Shown here piece by piece: positions 1-8,093 of a DNA stretch of 33,343 nt. Position 1 is the stretch's first letter. Every line of letters begins with the position of its first letter. The notes under the pieces were generated by a model, which was not told where the DNA came from, searched no databases, and was given only the letters and a program-made list of their open reading frames with translations. Origin of the DNA: Actinomortierella ambigua. Lineage: Eukaryota > Mortierellomycota > Mortierellomycetes > Mortierellales > Mortierellaceae. A program made the position numbers and the translations under genes. The stretch is taken from assembly GCA_016098155.1 (NCBI GenBank), contig JAAAJB010000392.1, positions 1-33,343 of the forward strand, read 5' to 3'.

Positions 1-1092
1 TGCTTCAGGGTCCCCCTGACCCGGTCGAAGGCTTGGGAAGAAGCGAGCCTACGTCCGCCACGCTTCTTCACCCACAGTCCCCTCAATCCTAGGAGCGTGG
101 TGCCAACCGACATGGGTCAGGGCTCGTTTGATGGCAGAGGTCACCCATTTTTCCGCTAGGCACCCATTGACTTCCATCGAAGGAAGAGTGGCCATCCCAC
201 CAGGATGACCGGGTCACCTAACGTACTTTGGGGGACATGCCGACCAAACGAGGTCCCGCTGTGCCCTCCTCCCTATGTACACCACCGAGCGACTCATACG
301 AGGGCCAAGGTGCACACGTCTGCCACAATATAGAGAAATCACTCCCGCTATTTAAGCAGCGTTTCAGCCTCTCACACCAACCCCATGGGATCTTTGCTCC
401 CCTTCGTTGCAAGTTTGGGGGAAACAGTCACTCGGGCTATGTGTGCTGGCCGCAGGCATACGAGAAAAGAGAGTGGGTAGAGTGAGAGACATCATATCGC
501 GTGCTTCTCAAACACCTCCAGAGTCCTGTCCTGCCTCGAACATCCTCCCATGCACATTTGTCCATGCAGGTGCTTACTGGCACACGCCACTACCCGCAAT
601 CAAACTACAGCAATGTTTTATTATTAGGATCTGTTGGATGTTGGTCAAAAAATGGCGCTGCGAGCAATTTTAGTGGCACAGCCTTGTGCTTGAGTTGCTG
701 TTCCTTGGGCGCCATCAATTCCTTGTAAATCTTGCGACATTCCTTGATACTGGGCTTCTCCCGCTTTGCTGACTCACTTCCACTTTCGACTCTCACGACC
801 GAGATAGACCATCAAGCAGAGTGTATTTGGTGATACTGCCGGTTTGCCTTTGGTGCCCATTCGTCTCTAGAAAAAAATTGACAACCAGCGCAATGCTGTA
901 CTTTCTCAGCAACGTAGCTCGGTTCTGCTTCCTTACAAAACGATCAGACTGATATGGTTCAAAATTGAACATCAATTTTTTTCATTGAAACTTCTATGTA
1001 CATTGAGGAAAGGAATGCGTACAAATGCATGTATATATGTGTGTGTGTGTGCTGAGGAGGAGGAGGAGGGGGGGGGGGATTTGTTTTTTTTT
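1..1092. other. Gene-free stretch
   Basis: I see no recognisable gene here. Open frames are short (up to 88 codons), overlap on both strands and match no family I know. A TATTTAAG element near 349 is followed by a CT-rich stretch and an ATG near 384, which opens a frame of about 32 codons; this is too weak to call a gene. A TG run and a G run lie near 1037-1078, just beyond the 3' end of the ALDH7 relic. Confidence 0.5.
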
Positions 1093-1680
1093 CTACTCAA
1101 ACTTGATACCCTAGGCCAAAGGCAGCTCACCCGTGTAGTTGATGACACAGGTGCTGTGACGCATGTACTGCTTCCACAAGTCGGAGCCCGACTCGCCTCC
1201 ACCACCAGTCTCCTTCTCGCCACCAAAGGCACAGCCAATCTAGGCACCCGACGAAGGCAGGTTCACGTTGGCAATACCACAGTCCGAGCCCGAGGGTCCA
1301 ACCCACTTGAACAGATGCGAAGGGTTGCGTGTGAACAACGAAGACGACAGTCCTTGCTTGACCGAGTTGTTGATCTCGATCGCCTCCTCCAGGCTCTTCA
1401 CCTTCATCGTGTGCAGGATAGGCACAAAGATCTCGTTCTGGACAACAGCGGCATCTGGCGCAATCGACGTCACCGTTGGCTCCACAAACACCTTACCACC
1501 GACCAAGATCTTGCCGCCCTGAGCCTTCACGGCCTCAATACCCTGACGGTACTGCTCCACGGCCTGCTTGGTGTGCAGGGGGCCGCACAGAGTGCCGGCC
1601 TCCAAGGGGTCGCCGATACGGACCGACTTGTACGCCTTGATCAACTTCTCCAGGAACTGGTCGTAGATCTTCTCGTGCAA
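1093..1680 (-). pseudogene. ALDH7A1: ALDH7-family aldehyde dehydrogenase (antiquitin-like), 3' fragment with internal stops
   Basis: The minus strand encodes the C-terminal part of an ALDH7 (alpha-aminoadipic semialdehyde dehydrogenase) protein. Recognisable family blocks, in order, are LHEKIYDQF, GPLHTKQAVEQY, a shortened GGK..VEPTV block, EIFVPILHTMKV, VKQGLSSSLFTRN and SDCGIANVNLPSSGA. The frame is then cut by TAG at 1240-1242, where the family has Glu (SGAEIGG). It continues as [14 protein letters not shown] and [19 protein letters not shown], and meets a second TAG at 1111-1113 where the family has Gln (LAQGIKF). It ends at the expected stop, 1093-1095. The VEPTV block appears several residues shorter than usual. 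Coding similarity begins abruptly at 1680, right after CTAG, which could be an intron acceptor. No N-terminal half (cofactor fold, catalytic Cys) is seen upstream to about 2000. ALDH7 identity is firm; pseudogene status is likely. Confidence 0.85.
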
Positions 1681-2389
1681 CTAGATCGGTATATGCACGA
1701 CACGTGCTGCGCGTGTTGTCGCGTCCCCTCCATGGTTACTGTTACTACGCTTTCTATGTAAAACCGAGGATGAGGCTCGGTTCGCGCCAAGCCTGCTAGA
1801 CTCTTGGCAGAGTCGATACCGACTACGCCTCGGCGACCTCACTGGTTCCGAGGACAACTATAAATTGGACCCTCTTCTGTTATTGTCTCTATCGCCTTCC
1901 CCAAGTCTACATTTTCATCCAACACATACCTTGGCTGACATGCATCCAGTTTAAGCCTGAACCAAGCGGGCGTATAATAATAACGACCTGGTTGAAGGAG
2001 AGTAGCCTTTACACCACATTTGACATGGAGTCAGCTGTGTTTTTTTTTTTTTTTCAAGAGGATTCCCTAGTCTTGCCCAGCGCTGCACAAAGGCGTCGAT
2101 TCAACTCTCCTGTCCAGGAGAGTTTTGGAGTAAGGCTTCACTCTGTGCATGCCCAGTGCTTTTTTTCGTCCCTGTGATATCGATAAACAAATGGTCTTTA
2201 TTAATACCTTCCACTTTCTTTTATTTTGGTAAAAATGACAGAGTTCGGCGTTTTCCACATCTCTTGAGGCGAACATCACCACTATCCAGCAGTAGAGCCG
2301 CCCCGGTATGGTGGGATCGTGTTTCCATTCCCCAGAAGGATTTGTCGCTTTCACCCTGGCATCCCATGGAGGGGTCACCTTAGCCTCTG
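1681..2389. other. Gene-free stretch with a promoter-like element
   Basis: No gene is recognised. On the plus strand TATAAATT (1859-1866) is followed by a pyrimidine-rich stretch and an ATG at 1940 that reaches a stop after four codons. This looks like a promoter separated from its gene. A T run lies at about 2039-2054. Weak coding-like text from about 2330 may belong to the kinase relic to the right. Confidence 0.35.
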
Positions 2390-3038
2390 CGGACAAGACA
2401 TACCTTTGGAATCTACTAGCGATGAACAAAACTCACGTTTTCCTCCGTTCGGGACTTCCGCGCTATCATCGTCCTCCGAGTCTTCCATTTCGAATAGGCC
2501 TCCTCCAGCCTCGGATGCCACACTATCCCCGTCTCCGCGATTGGGGCTTTGTATTGATGTTAGAATTGACTCTGACGAGAACCCTGGTGTTTAGGAGGCG
2601 CTTATTCTTGAGAAGGGCCAACAATCGGGCGAGGATGCGCCGCTGGTAAAGCGCAAACATGACCGCCTTCCTGGCATCAAGAACAAGTTCCCCTGACGCA
2701 TGATATCTTTGCCTTGCTGCCTCTGTAGTACACGAAGCTTCCAACACCGGATCAACCGGTTTGTTCAAACTGTCGATCCTGCTTTTTACAACTTTGTCCA
2801 AGATCGTGCCTTCGAGAAATAGATGTACTCTTATCACCATCTCCATCTGTCTTCTTTTCTTGTCTGTTCATAAAATCAGTACTATATCACACTTGTCGAC
2901 CACGATCATCCTAAGAAGGCCGACATCTGGGCACTTGGCATCGCGTTCTGGCAACTCAAGTTCCGGGACGGCCCATGGCAGAATGCAAGCTATGACGCCG
3001 AGGACGACTTCAAGCTATACATCGACAACCCAGAATGA
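2390..3038 (+). pseudogene. Decayed protein-kinase-like gene
   Basis: A single plus-strand frame from about 2390 to 2819 reads as Ser/Pro-rich linker, then stretches such as EALILEKGQQSGEDAPLVKR and HRINRFVQTVDPAFYNF. It is interrupted by stops at 2592-2594, near 2695 and near 2819. A polypyrimidine stretch and CAG (2877-2879) could be an intron acceptor. From 2880 the frame reads YYITLVDHD, then HPKKADIWALGIAFWQLK. The DIWALGI block is typical of kinase subdomain IX, after the activation segment. The frame stops at 3036-3038, and kinase-like text (RNDGMPLPKDVMGLV) follows past that stop. The catalytic HRD and DFG motifs are not visible. The kinase assignment rests mainly on the last exon-like piece; the upstream text could belong to something else. 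Confidence 0.42.
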
Positions 3039-4263
3039 AGAAATGATGGGATGCCTTTACCAAAGGACGTCATGGGTTTAGTTTAATTCGCCAACTAGGC
3101 TTTCATATTCACCTTTTTTCCATTGCTTCCCGGCTCTCAGTTCCGTCTTCCAATTCTTTGGTTTGAACTCCACTCCGGCCAATAAGTATTAAAGACACTC
3201 TGCGGTCGTTAGACTGTAGGTGTATCTATTTGAATTTCTTATAATTTGACACAAGATCCATGGATGCTATTACGTTGGCTGGTTCATGTAGGAGGCGATG
3301 GACGACGAGGCAAACCAAGCTTTCGCACAAACATCGAGAGACTCATTAAGACTAGAAGGTAAAGGCCCATCGTCTCCTCGCTTTCTACATCTTGCGCATA
3401 GTTTGTGCTAACGAAGGACTAGTAGAAAGACCTTTTTTTTTTCCTGGACCTCTCTCACCCTCTATATCTCTCTGTCTTTTTCGCTACTACGTCTTTATTT
3501 TGCTCGATGACCATTTAGACGATGCTTGGGACCAAGAAGAGCAGCGAGGAATGGCGATGCTCGGGTCTTGGAATGCCCGTGAGCCACAAGAAGACATGTT
3601 CTTCCGGGAATGGCGCACAGCACCTCTCTCCACTCAGCACTCGCCAAACACAGACTCTTTTTTCGCCCAGCAGCTATTAATGCCAGGCGGGTCTGCACTA
3701 ATCTCTTTTGCAAATCTCAAAGACTCTATGAACTTGTTTAGAAATTCCCGCCTCGCTGCATAGCGGTAGATTTATGAAACATTGACGCGCAGGTCGAGGT
3801 CTTGAGCGTCCGCACAGCCAATATGAATGGGGTATTATAATGCAGTGCAGGCAGCTCAATTGATGAAGCAGTCATGTGGATGAACTTCGTGCCTCACCCA
3901 TCGTTCTCCCTCTCTCCCCTCTCTGGAACGTGGAAAACAGGGCAGGTGGACTATTATTGACAAGAAAGCACAGGTCGCACCCACCCATCCTAGTGTGATA
4001 GCCATTAACATAGTACCCAGACCAACATCTTTTTCTTTCTACTTCTCGCAGCGCTCTCCAGGGCTATAACACTCCTATTATTGGCCACAAGTCAACGATG
4101 CCAGATGGAAAAAGACAAAGAGACACAAAATAGAATAGATCTCATAATACGGATGACAAATCGTCACGGAGCAAAGGTTGTTTGCCTTTTGGTCTATACA
4201 AATTAAAGGTGAAATGGAATTTTATTTGAACAAAACACAAGGGGTGTTTTCAGACATGAATTC
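3039..4263. other. Gene-free stretch
   Basis: I recognise no gene. The longest frame, 3392-3763 plus, would give 123 residues, but its composition is ordinary translated non-coding text (FFFPGPLSPSISLC) and no domain is seen. The end near 4221-4263 is the 3' region of the CRN gene on the minus strand. Confidence 0.45.
4221..4226 (-). terminator. Polyadenylation signal of the CRN gene
   Basis: AATAAA on the minus strand, about 38 nt beyond the CRN stop codon (4264-4266). Confidence 0.55.
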
Positions 4264-5944
4264 CTATGGACGGCTTGCTCCCGTTGCGATTCTCTTCGTC
4301 AATTTCGATGATGACGAACGAGACACTGGGCTGTTGTAGCTGCTCCTGTTGACAATCTCGTCCATAATCAAGTCGAACAACGCTAGAACATAACCAAAAA
4401 CGTTCTCGCATCCTTCGCGCAGCTCCTTCTCCCCTCCTCTTAAATTTTTCTCAAAGCCAAATACAACTTCATTTACTCGATAGGACAGTCTGTCATCCTC
4501 ATCCAATGTACATTCCAGGAGTGTCCAGTTGTACGAGTCCGTTACAATTCCAAATGATTTGAAGCGGGTTGGTGGTCTCTCGCCTGTCTCGTCGTCGTCA
4601 TCTGTCCGTTTTCTTTTCTTCTGTTGCACGGCCACATCGAGCTGCACAATGTTCTGAGCCATGCCTTGAACAAACTCCTCGCCTGTCTTGACTTCTGTGA
4701 CGCCAAGGACTTGATTTTGATGAACTCGATCGACCACAGCAAAGTCGACTGGACCATGACCACGCATGCCGCTCATCTGCCGTTGTTGTGCCAGGAACAG
4801 GTTTGACTTATGTAATTGCGTCGCTGCCACCATGAATGTGTCGACAATTGATGATCTGGTGAGCTCTGAGGCAAGCTTGTCGAACACATAAGAGTTGTTC
4901 TTGAAAGTGCAATCCTTGACAATATGTTCAAGCACTTCACGCTCGCCTCCAGTTAATGTCTTGGGCTGTATGTCGAAAGCCGGAATCAACCCTGGTGTTT
5001 CCCGAATTCCATACTGGCTAACGACCTCAGGCCATGTGTACTTGGAGAAGCTCTTGGCTGGGCTGTCCAGAGATATGGTGAGATTCTTCCAGCCCTCTTC
5101 CTTAGCTATTTCCAACATAGACCGGAGCTGACCGTCGGTTGTCAGCATTACAGGCAGCGAATTGCCTGGCGTGTACGCAAAGATCTGCAGGTAATCGTCA
5201 CCCTCAAACTGCTCAAAGTGTTCCTTCAAAAGCTGCTGCAGCCCTTCGAGTGTTGCCGTCTTAGTGTCGGCCATGTACCGGCAGACAATCTTTTTTCCTC
5301 CTCGTTTCTCAATGATTCCAAGCGCTATCGTACAAAAGAAAAAAAAGTTAGTATTCCTCGTAACAATCGCCATTGTTTGTTTTCGGCTGAGTAATTCAAT
5401 TCAAACTTACTGATGGACGTGTTCTTCAGTTTAGCATTCAATTGCGTGATGTCTGAGAGCTGCTTGCGTAATGCAGCGATTTCGGGTTGCAGGGCATCTA
5501 AAGAAGTGGAGATGACGCGTTGGATGAGTGAGGTGTATCATTCCTGCACGATGATTTTACAGTTGCATGAATGCATGCATTACCTGATTGTTGTGGCGCT
5601 GGGCGCTGGATGAGGATGTGGATTGTCTCTTCAGGCAGCTCATCAGGGAACACCTTCGAGAGACGCGTCAACGGGCTGAGCTTCTTCTTGCGGTCGCTGA
5701 TGACATTGTCGATCAGAATGGAGATCTTGTCATCGTCTTCGGAGGCGGGGATGGAGACACACCAGAGATTGAGGTCCTTGGCATCAACCCCGTTCAACGT
5801 GTCAGGAATCTTGGCCTTGATGAACTCCTTGAGGTGAGCAACTGTCTTGCTTGGCTCGATGTCAACAGGGAATGAGTTGGCCTCCCCATCAACAAGACAG
5901 AACAGGGTGAGAAGGGTGGTGGGAGTGGTCATGTTGCGGAGCAT
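4264..5944 (-). CDS. Crinkler (CRN) family effector with PD-(D/E)XK nuclease-like C-terminal domain
   Basis: Three exons: 5944-5584, 5497-5411 and 5324-4264. Both introns are 86 nt and the phases close, giving 502 residues. Residues 12-120 form the CRN ubiquitin-like N-terminal domain: LFCLVDGE, SFPVDIEPSKTVAHLK, LWCVSIP, and ETIHILIQRP in the place of the HVLVxxP boundary of oomycete CRNs. Exon 2 is a short coiled coil (EIAALRKQLSD). The C-terminal part carries GPVDF, then VTEVK, then QNIVQLDVAV, the order expected of a PD-(D/E)XK (restriction-endonuclease-like) fold with candidate catalytic Asp, Glu and Lys. No signal peptide is visible. ATG at 5932 (Met5) is an equally plausible start and closer to usual CRN N-termini. 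In the family, such proteins act in nuclei of a host or competitor; that role here is inference. The gene looks intact and lies head-to-head with a Fanzor-like relic. Confidence 0.85.
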
Positions 5945-5956
5945 GGAGGTGAGAAG

Positions 5957-5974
5957 AAATGATAATTATCATTT
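5957..5974. repeat. Perfect 18-bp palindrome upstream of the CRN gene
   Basis: The sequence AAATGATAATTATCATTT equals its own reverse complement. It sits 13 bp upstream of the outer CRN ATG and between the CRN gene and the Fanzor-like relic. It contains two inverted GATA cores, so a binding site for a dimeric or GATA-type regulator is possible. An origin as a transposon scar is equally open. Confidence 0.6.
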
Positions 5975-6164
5975 GAAAAGAGAGCCTGTGACCCTGTGCG
6001 ACACCACCTTCTTAACCTTTTTGCTATTGAATATTGCCATCTTTGGAAAACCCCCCTATTCCCTCGAAAGGTAAGACTGATCTACTCGCGATTATTGGAT
6101 AGCCAAGGTCAAATGCAACTGTTGATGCTAACTGCACAAGTCGATAAATCTCTTCTGTGTATAG

Positions 6165-6557
6165 GCACGCGCTCTAGGATACGTGGTTGTTGGGGTGAAT
6201 GAATTCTACACCTCAAAGAAGTGCCCCACCTGCTATGACTTTGTGTGGGAGACGGAAAGCCTTCGCCAGCACTATTGCTCGAAGTGTGGGAAGTACCGAC
6301 ATCGCGATGTCCTTGCTGGCCACAACATTGGCAATATTTTGAAGTCGACAGTGGAGCAACAAGAGCGACCGTTCTATTTGCAGCCGATGAACGAGGACGG
6401 CAGTTATGTCTGGATGGAGAAGGATGGCAAGAACAAGGACCAGCAGGCCACAAGTACATCTCCTTCGCCCAACCAAGCAGCACTTACATGTGGCAAGCGA
6501 CACATGGAGCACGATGGCGATGAGAGGGCGAACGCTAAAAAGCAGGCGATAGCATAG
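6165..6557 (+). pseudogene. Fanzor/TnpB-like protein, C-terminal zinc-ribbon and RuvC-III exon
   Basis: From an acceptor-like ATAG (6161-6164) the frame reads ARALGYVVVGVNEFYTSKKC and continues to a stop at 6555-6557. It carries CPTC and, about 20 residues on, CSKC: the treble-clef zinc ribbon that lies between RuvC-II and RuvC-III in TnpB, Cas12 and Fanzor proteins. HRDVLAGHNIGNI follows directly; its Asp matches the RuvC-III catalytic residue (usually RDxxAAxNI). A hydrophilic tail with RPFYLQP and YVWMEKDGK ends the protein. The segment lacks the RuvC-I Asp, the RuvC-II Glu and the helical and wedge domains; only unrelated or decayed text is seen between it and the CRN gene. A spliced 5' exon beyond the CRN gene is very unlikely. 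Family assignment is strong; the choice of Fanzor over another eukaryotic TnpB relative follows from the host. Confidence 0.72.
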
Positions 6558-6739
6558 CAACCAAGTAGCAAGACTAGCTTTATTTCTCCACTTTGCGTAC
6601 AGCTTCAAGTACGCGAGCTCCATTTTAGGATAGAGCCCATCTCGCGCGTTGCTATTGTGATCCGAGATTTTCGGTGACACAATAGTTCAGCCGATGCGCG
6701 GAGGGCTCTTAACCTTTGGGCCATGCTCCTGGTGCCAGT

Positions 6740-7400
6740 TACGCAAGGAAGAGGGCGCCAGAAAAATTTACATGGGAGCAAACTTCATCTAGCGTTTGTA
6801 ATGGCGATGGCGCCTCAATTTTCGGCCTTCCTCTGGACTGCAACTGGGTGGGCGATGTCGATGCAAGATATCCATGGCCACAGAGACTTGATCGTGAAAC
6901 TGGCTCCTTGTCAAGTAGACCGAGTTCTTCAGGACGGGAGATAAAGCAATTCACAAGGATGGAAACGTCGCCACGCATGAGTGACCGAATGCCAGCATTT
7001 ATGAAAGTGGTAATACATGCAAAACCGCAGCTGCTCTCCGTCTTTCGCCCCGAGGTCAGTCTGCTCGTCTTCATCCTCCTCCTTTGTCTTCGTTCTCTTC
7101 GTTGGCTTCGCGCTTCTCGTTGTGTCAGCGTCATTCTCTTTGTTGTCGGCGTCCTTCATTTTTTTTTGTTTGAAAGCGATCGCACCAGGCATCTAAGAAA
7201 GTGCGATCGGCTGGCCCGGTTTTGCAGCTCCCAACGGAAATCATCTCGAGGCACCGACCAACGATTTCTTGACAACGGAGCTTGACAGCCCGAGCAAGCT
7301 GTGCCGCAAATCGAATGCAATCAATAACCTCGCTGCGGAGATCTGGCGTGCCAGTGGGCTGGACACGAGCAAGGCGCCTCACACACGATGTTGTCGATGG
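6740..7400 (-). pseudogene. Frameshifted coding relic, possibly a transposon-encoded N-terminal region
   Basis: Reading the minus strand leftward from 7400, three frames join into one coding-like text. The first (to about 7165) holds RRLARVQPTGTPDLRSEV and CIRFAAQLARAVKLRC. The second (about 7160 to 7000) holds a Lys/Asp/Glu-rich linker (NKENDADTTRS, KPTKRTKTKEEDEDEQ) then QLRFCMYYHFHKC. The third (to about 6900) holds CFISRPEELGLLDKEP. The first shift falls on a T run at 7159-7168 (A run on the coding strand). No start ATG is found in frame. I cannot name the family. Its closeness to the Fanzor-like exon, and the nuclear-localisation-like linker, make an N-terminal part of a related element possible, but in inverted orientation. 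That link is a guess. Confidence 0.35.
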
Positions 7401-8093
7401 AGGAATTCATGGACCCTCATATCAGCCACCAATCCATTCGTAACGACATGCCTGTTGCTCCGTTTTTGTTACCAGAGTCTCATTCGGATCAATGGCCGAA
7501 AGGTAATCCCAGTTTTCATTCAGCTGAGGTTGTAAACCTGGCGAAAAGATAACCCCTTTGCTCCTTTTGACTTCGAGTGAGGAGCCTGATATGGTTAGAA
7601 TGGAGCAGAATGTTGAATAATGGTGGACATGTTGTGTTTTGTGTTGTGAACTGACAGACATGTCATACAAGTTTTTTTTTTTTTTTTTTTTGGCGGCTGG
7701 GTCTTTTTCTTCACAGCAAGATGCCATTGATGTCGTTCTTGCTAAGGGGTTCCAAGTCAAGTACATCTAGCATCGTTTCGACAACATATAGTATGGTTTC
7801 TGCTGTGTAAGTTTTGCTTTCAGAGATAGAGAGAGAAGCAGGCAAGACTCTGTTTTATACCTTCAGAGCTACGTTGCATATGTTAACCAAGGGCCGTGGC
7901 GCGACCCTGCTCAACTCAAGGTCGGTCTCGAAGCTCTGACCCAGAGAGCCAATTTTTTTTCAGGAGGCGCGCAGCCAATAAAAGTTGTGTGGGGCACACC
8001 CTCCTTTTTTTGTACCCTCACTTCCCATTTTCCCTACATCCCTTTTTTTTCCTCTCGTTCATTTCTACCACTTCAGTCACTACTACCATCAAC
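7401..8093. other. Upstream region of UBLCP1
   Basis: No complete gene is seen. It contains a run of 20 T (7672-7691). After a consensus-like acceptor (TTCACAG) comes a short exon-like frame, 7717-7770, reading QDAIDVVLAKGFQVKYI then TAG. No matching upstream exon was found. The last 200 bases are pyrimidine-rich and lead into the UBLCP1 start; they presumably hold its promoter and 5' UTR. Confidence 0.4.

Noticed and set aside
985..1761. 258-codon open frame on the plus strand
   Set aside because: It lies antisense to the ALDH7 relic, whose minus frame matches a known family. GC-rich third positions of that gene keep the antisense frame open.
3392..3763. 123-codon open frame on the plus strand
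   Set aside because: No domain, no good start context and a non-coding composition; overlapping frames of similar quality exist on the other strand.
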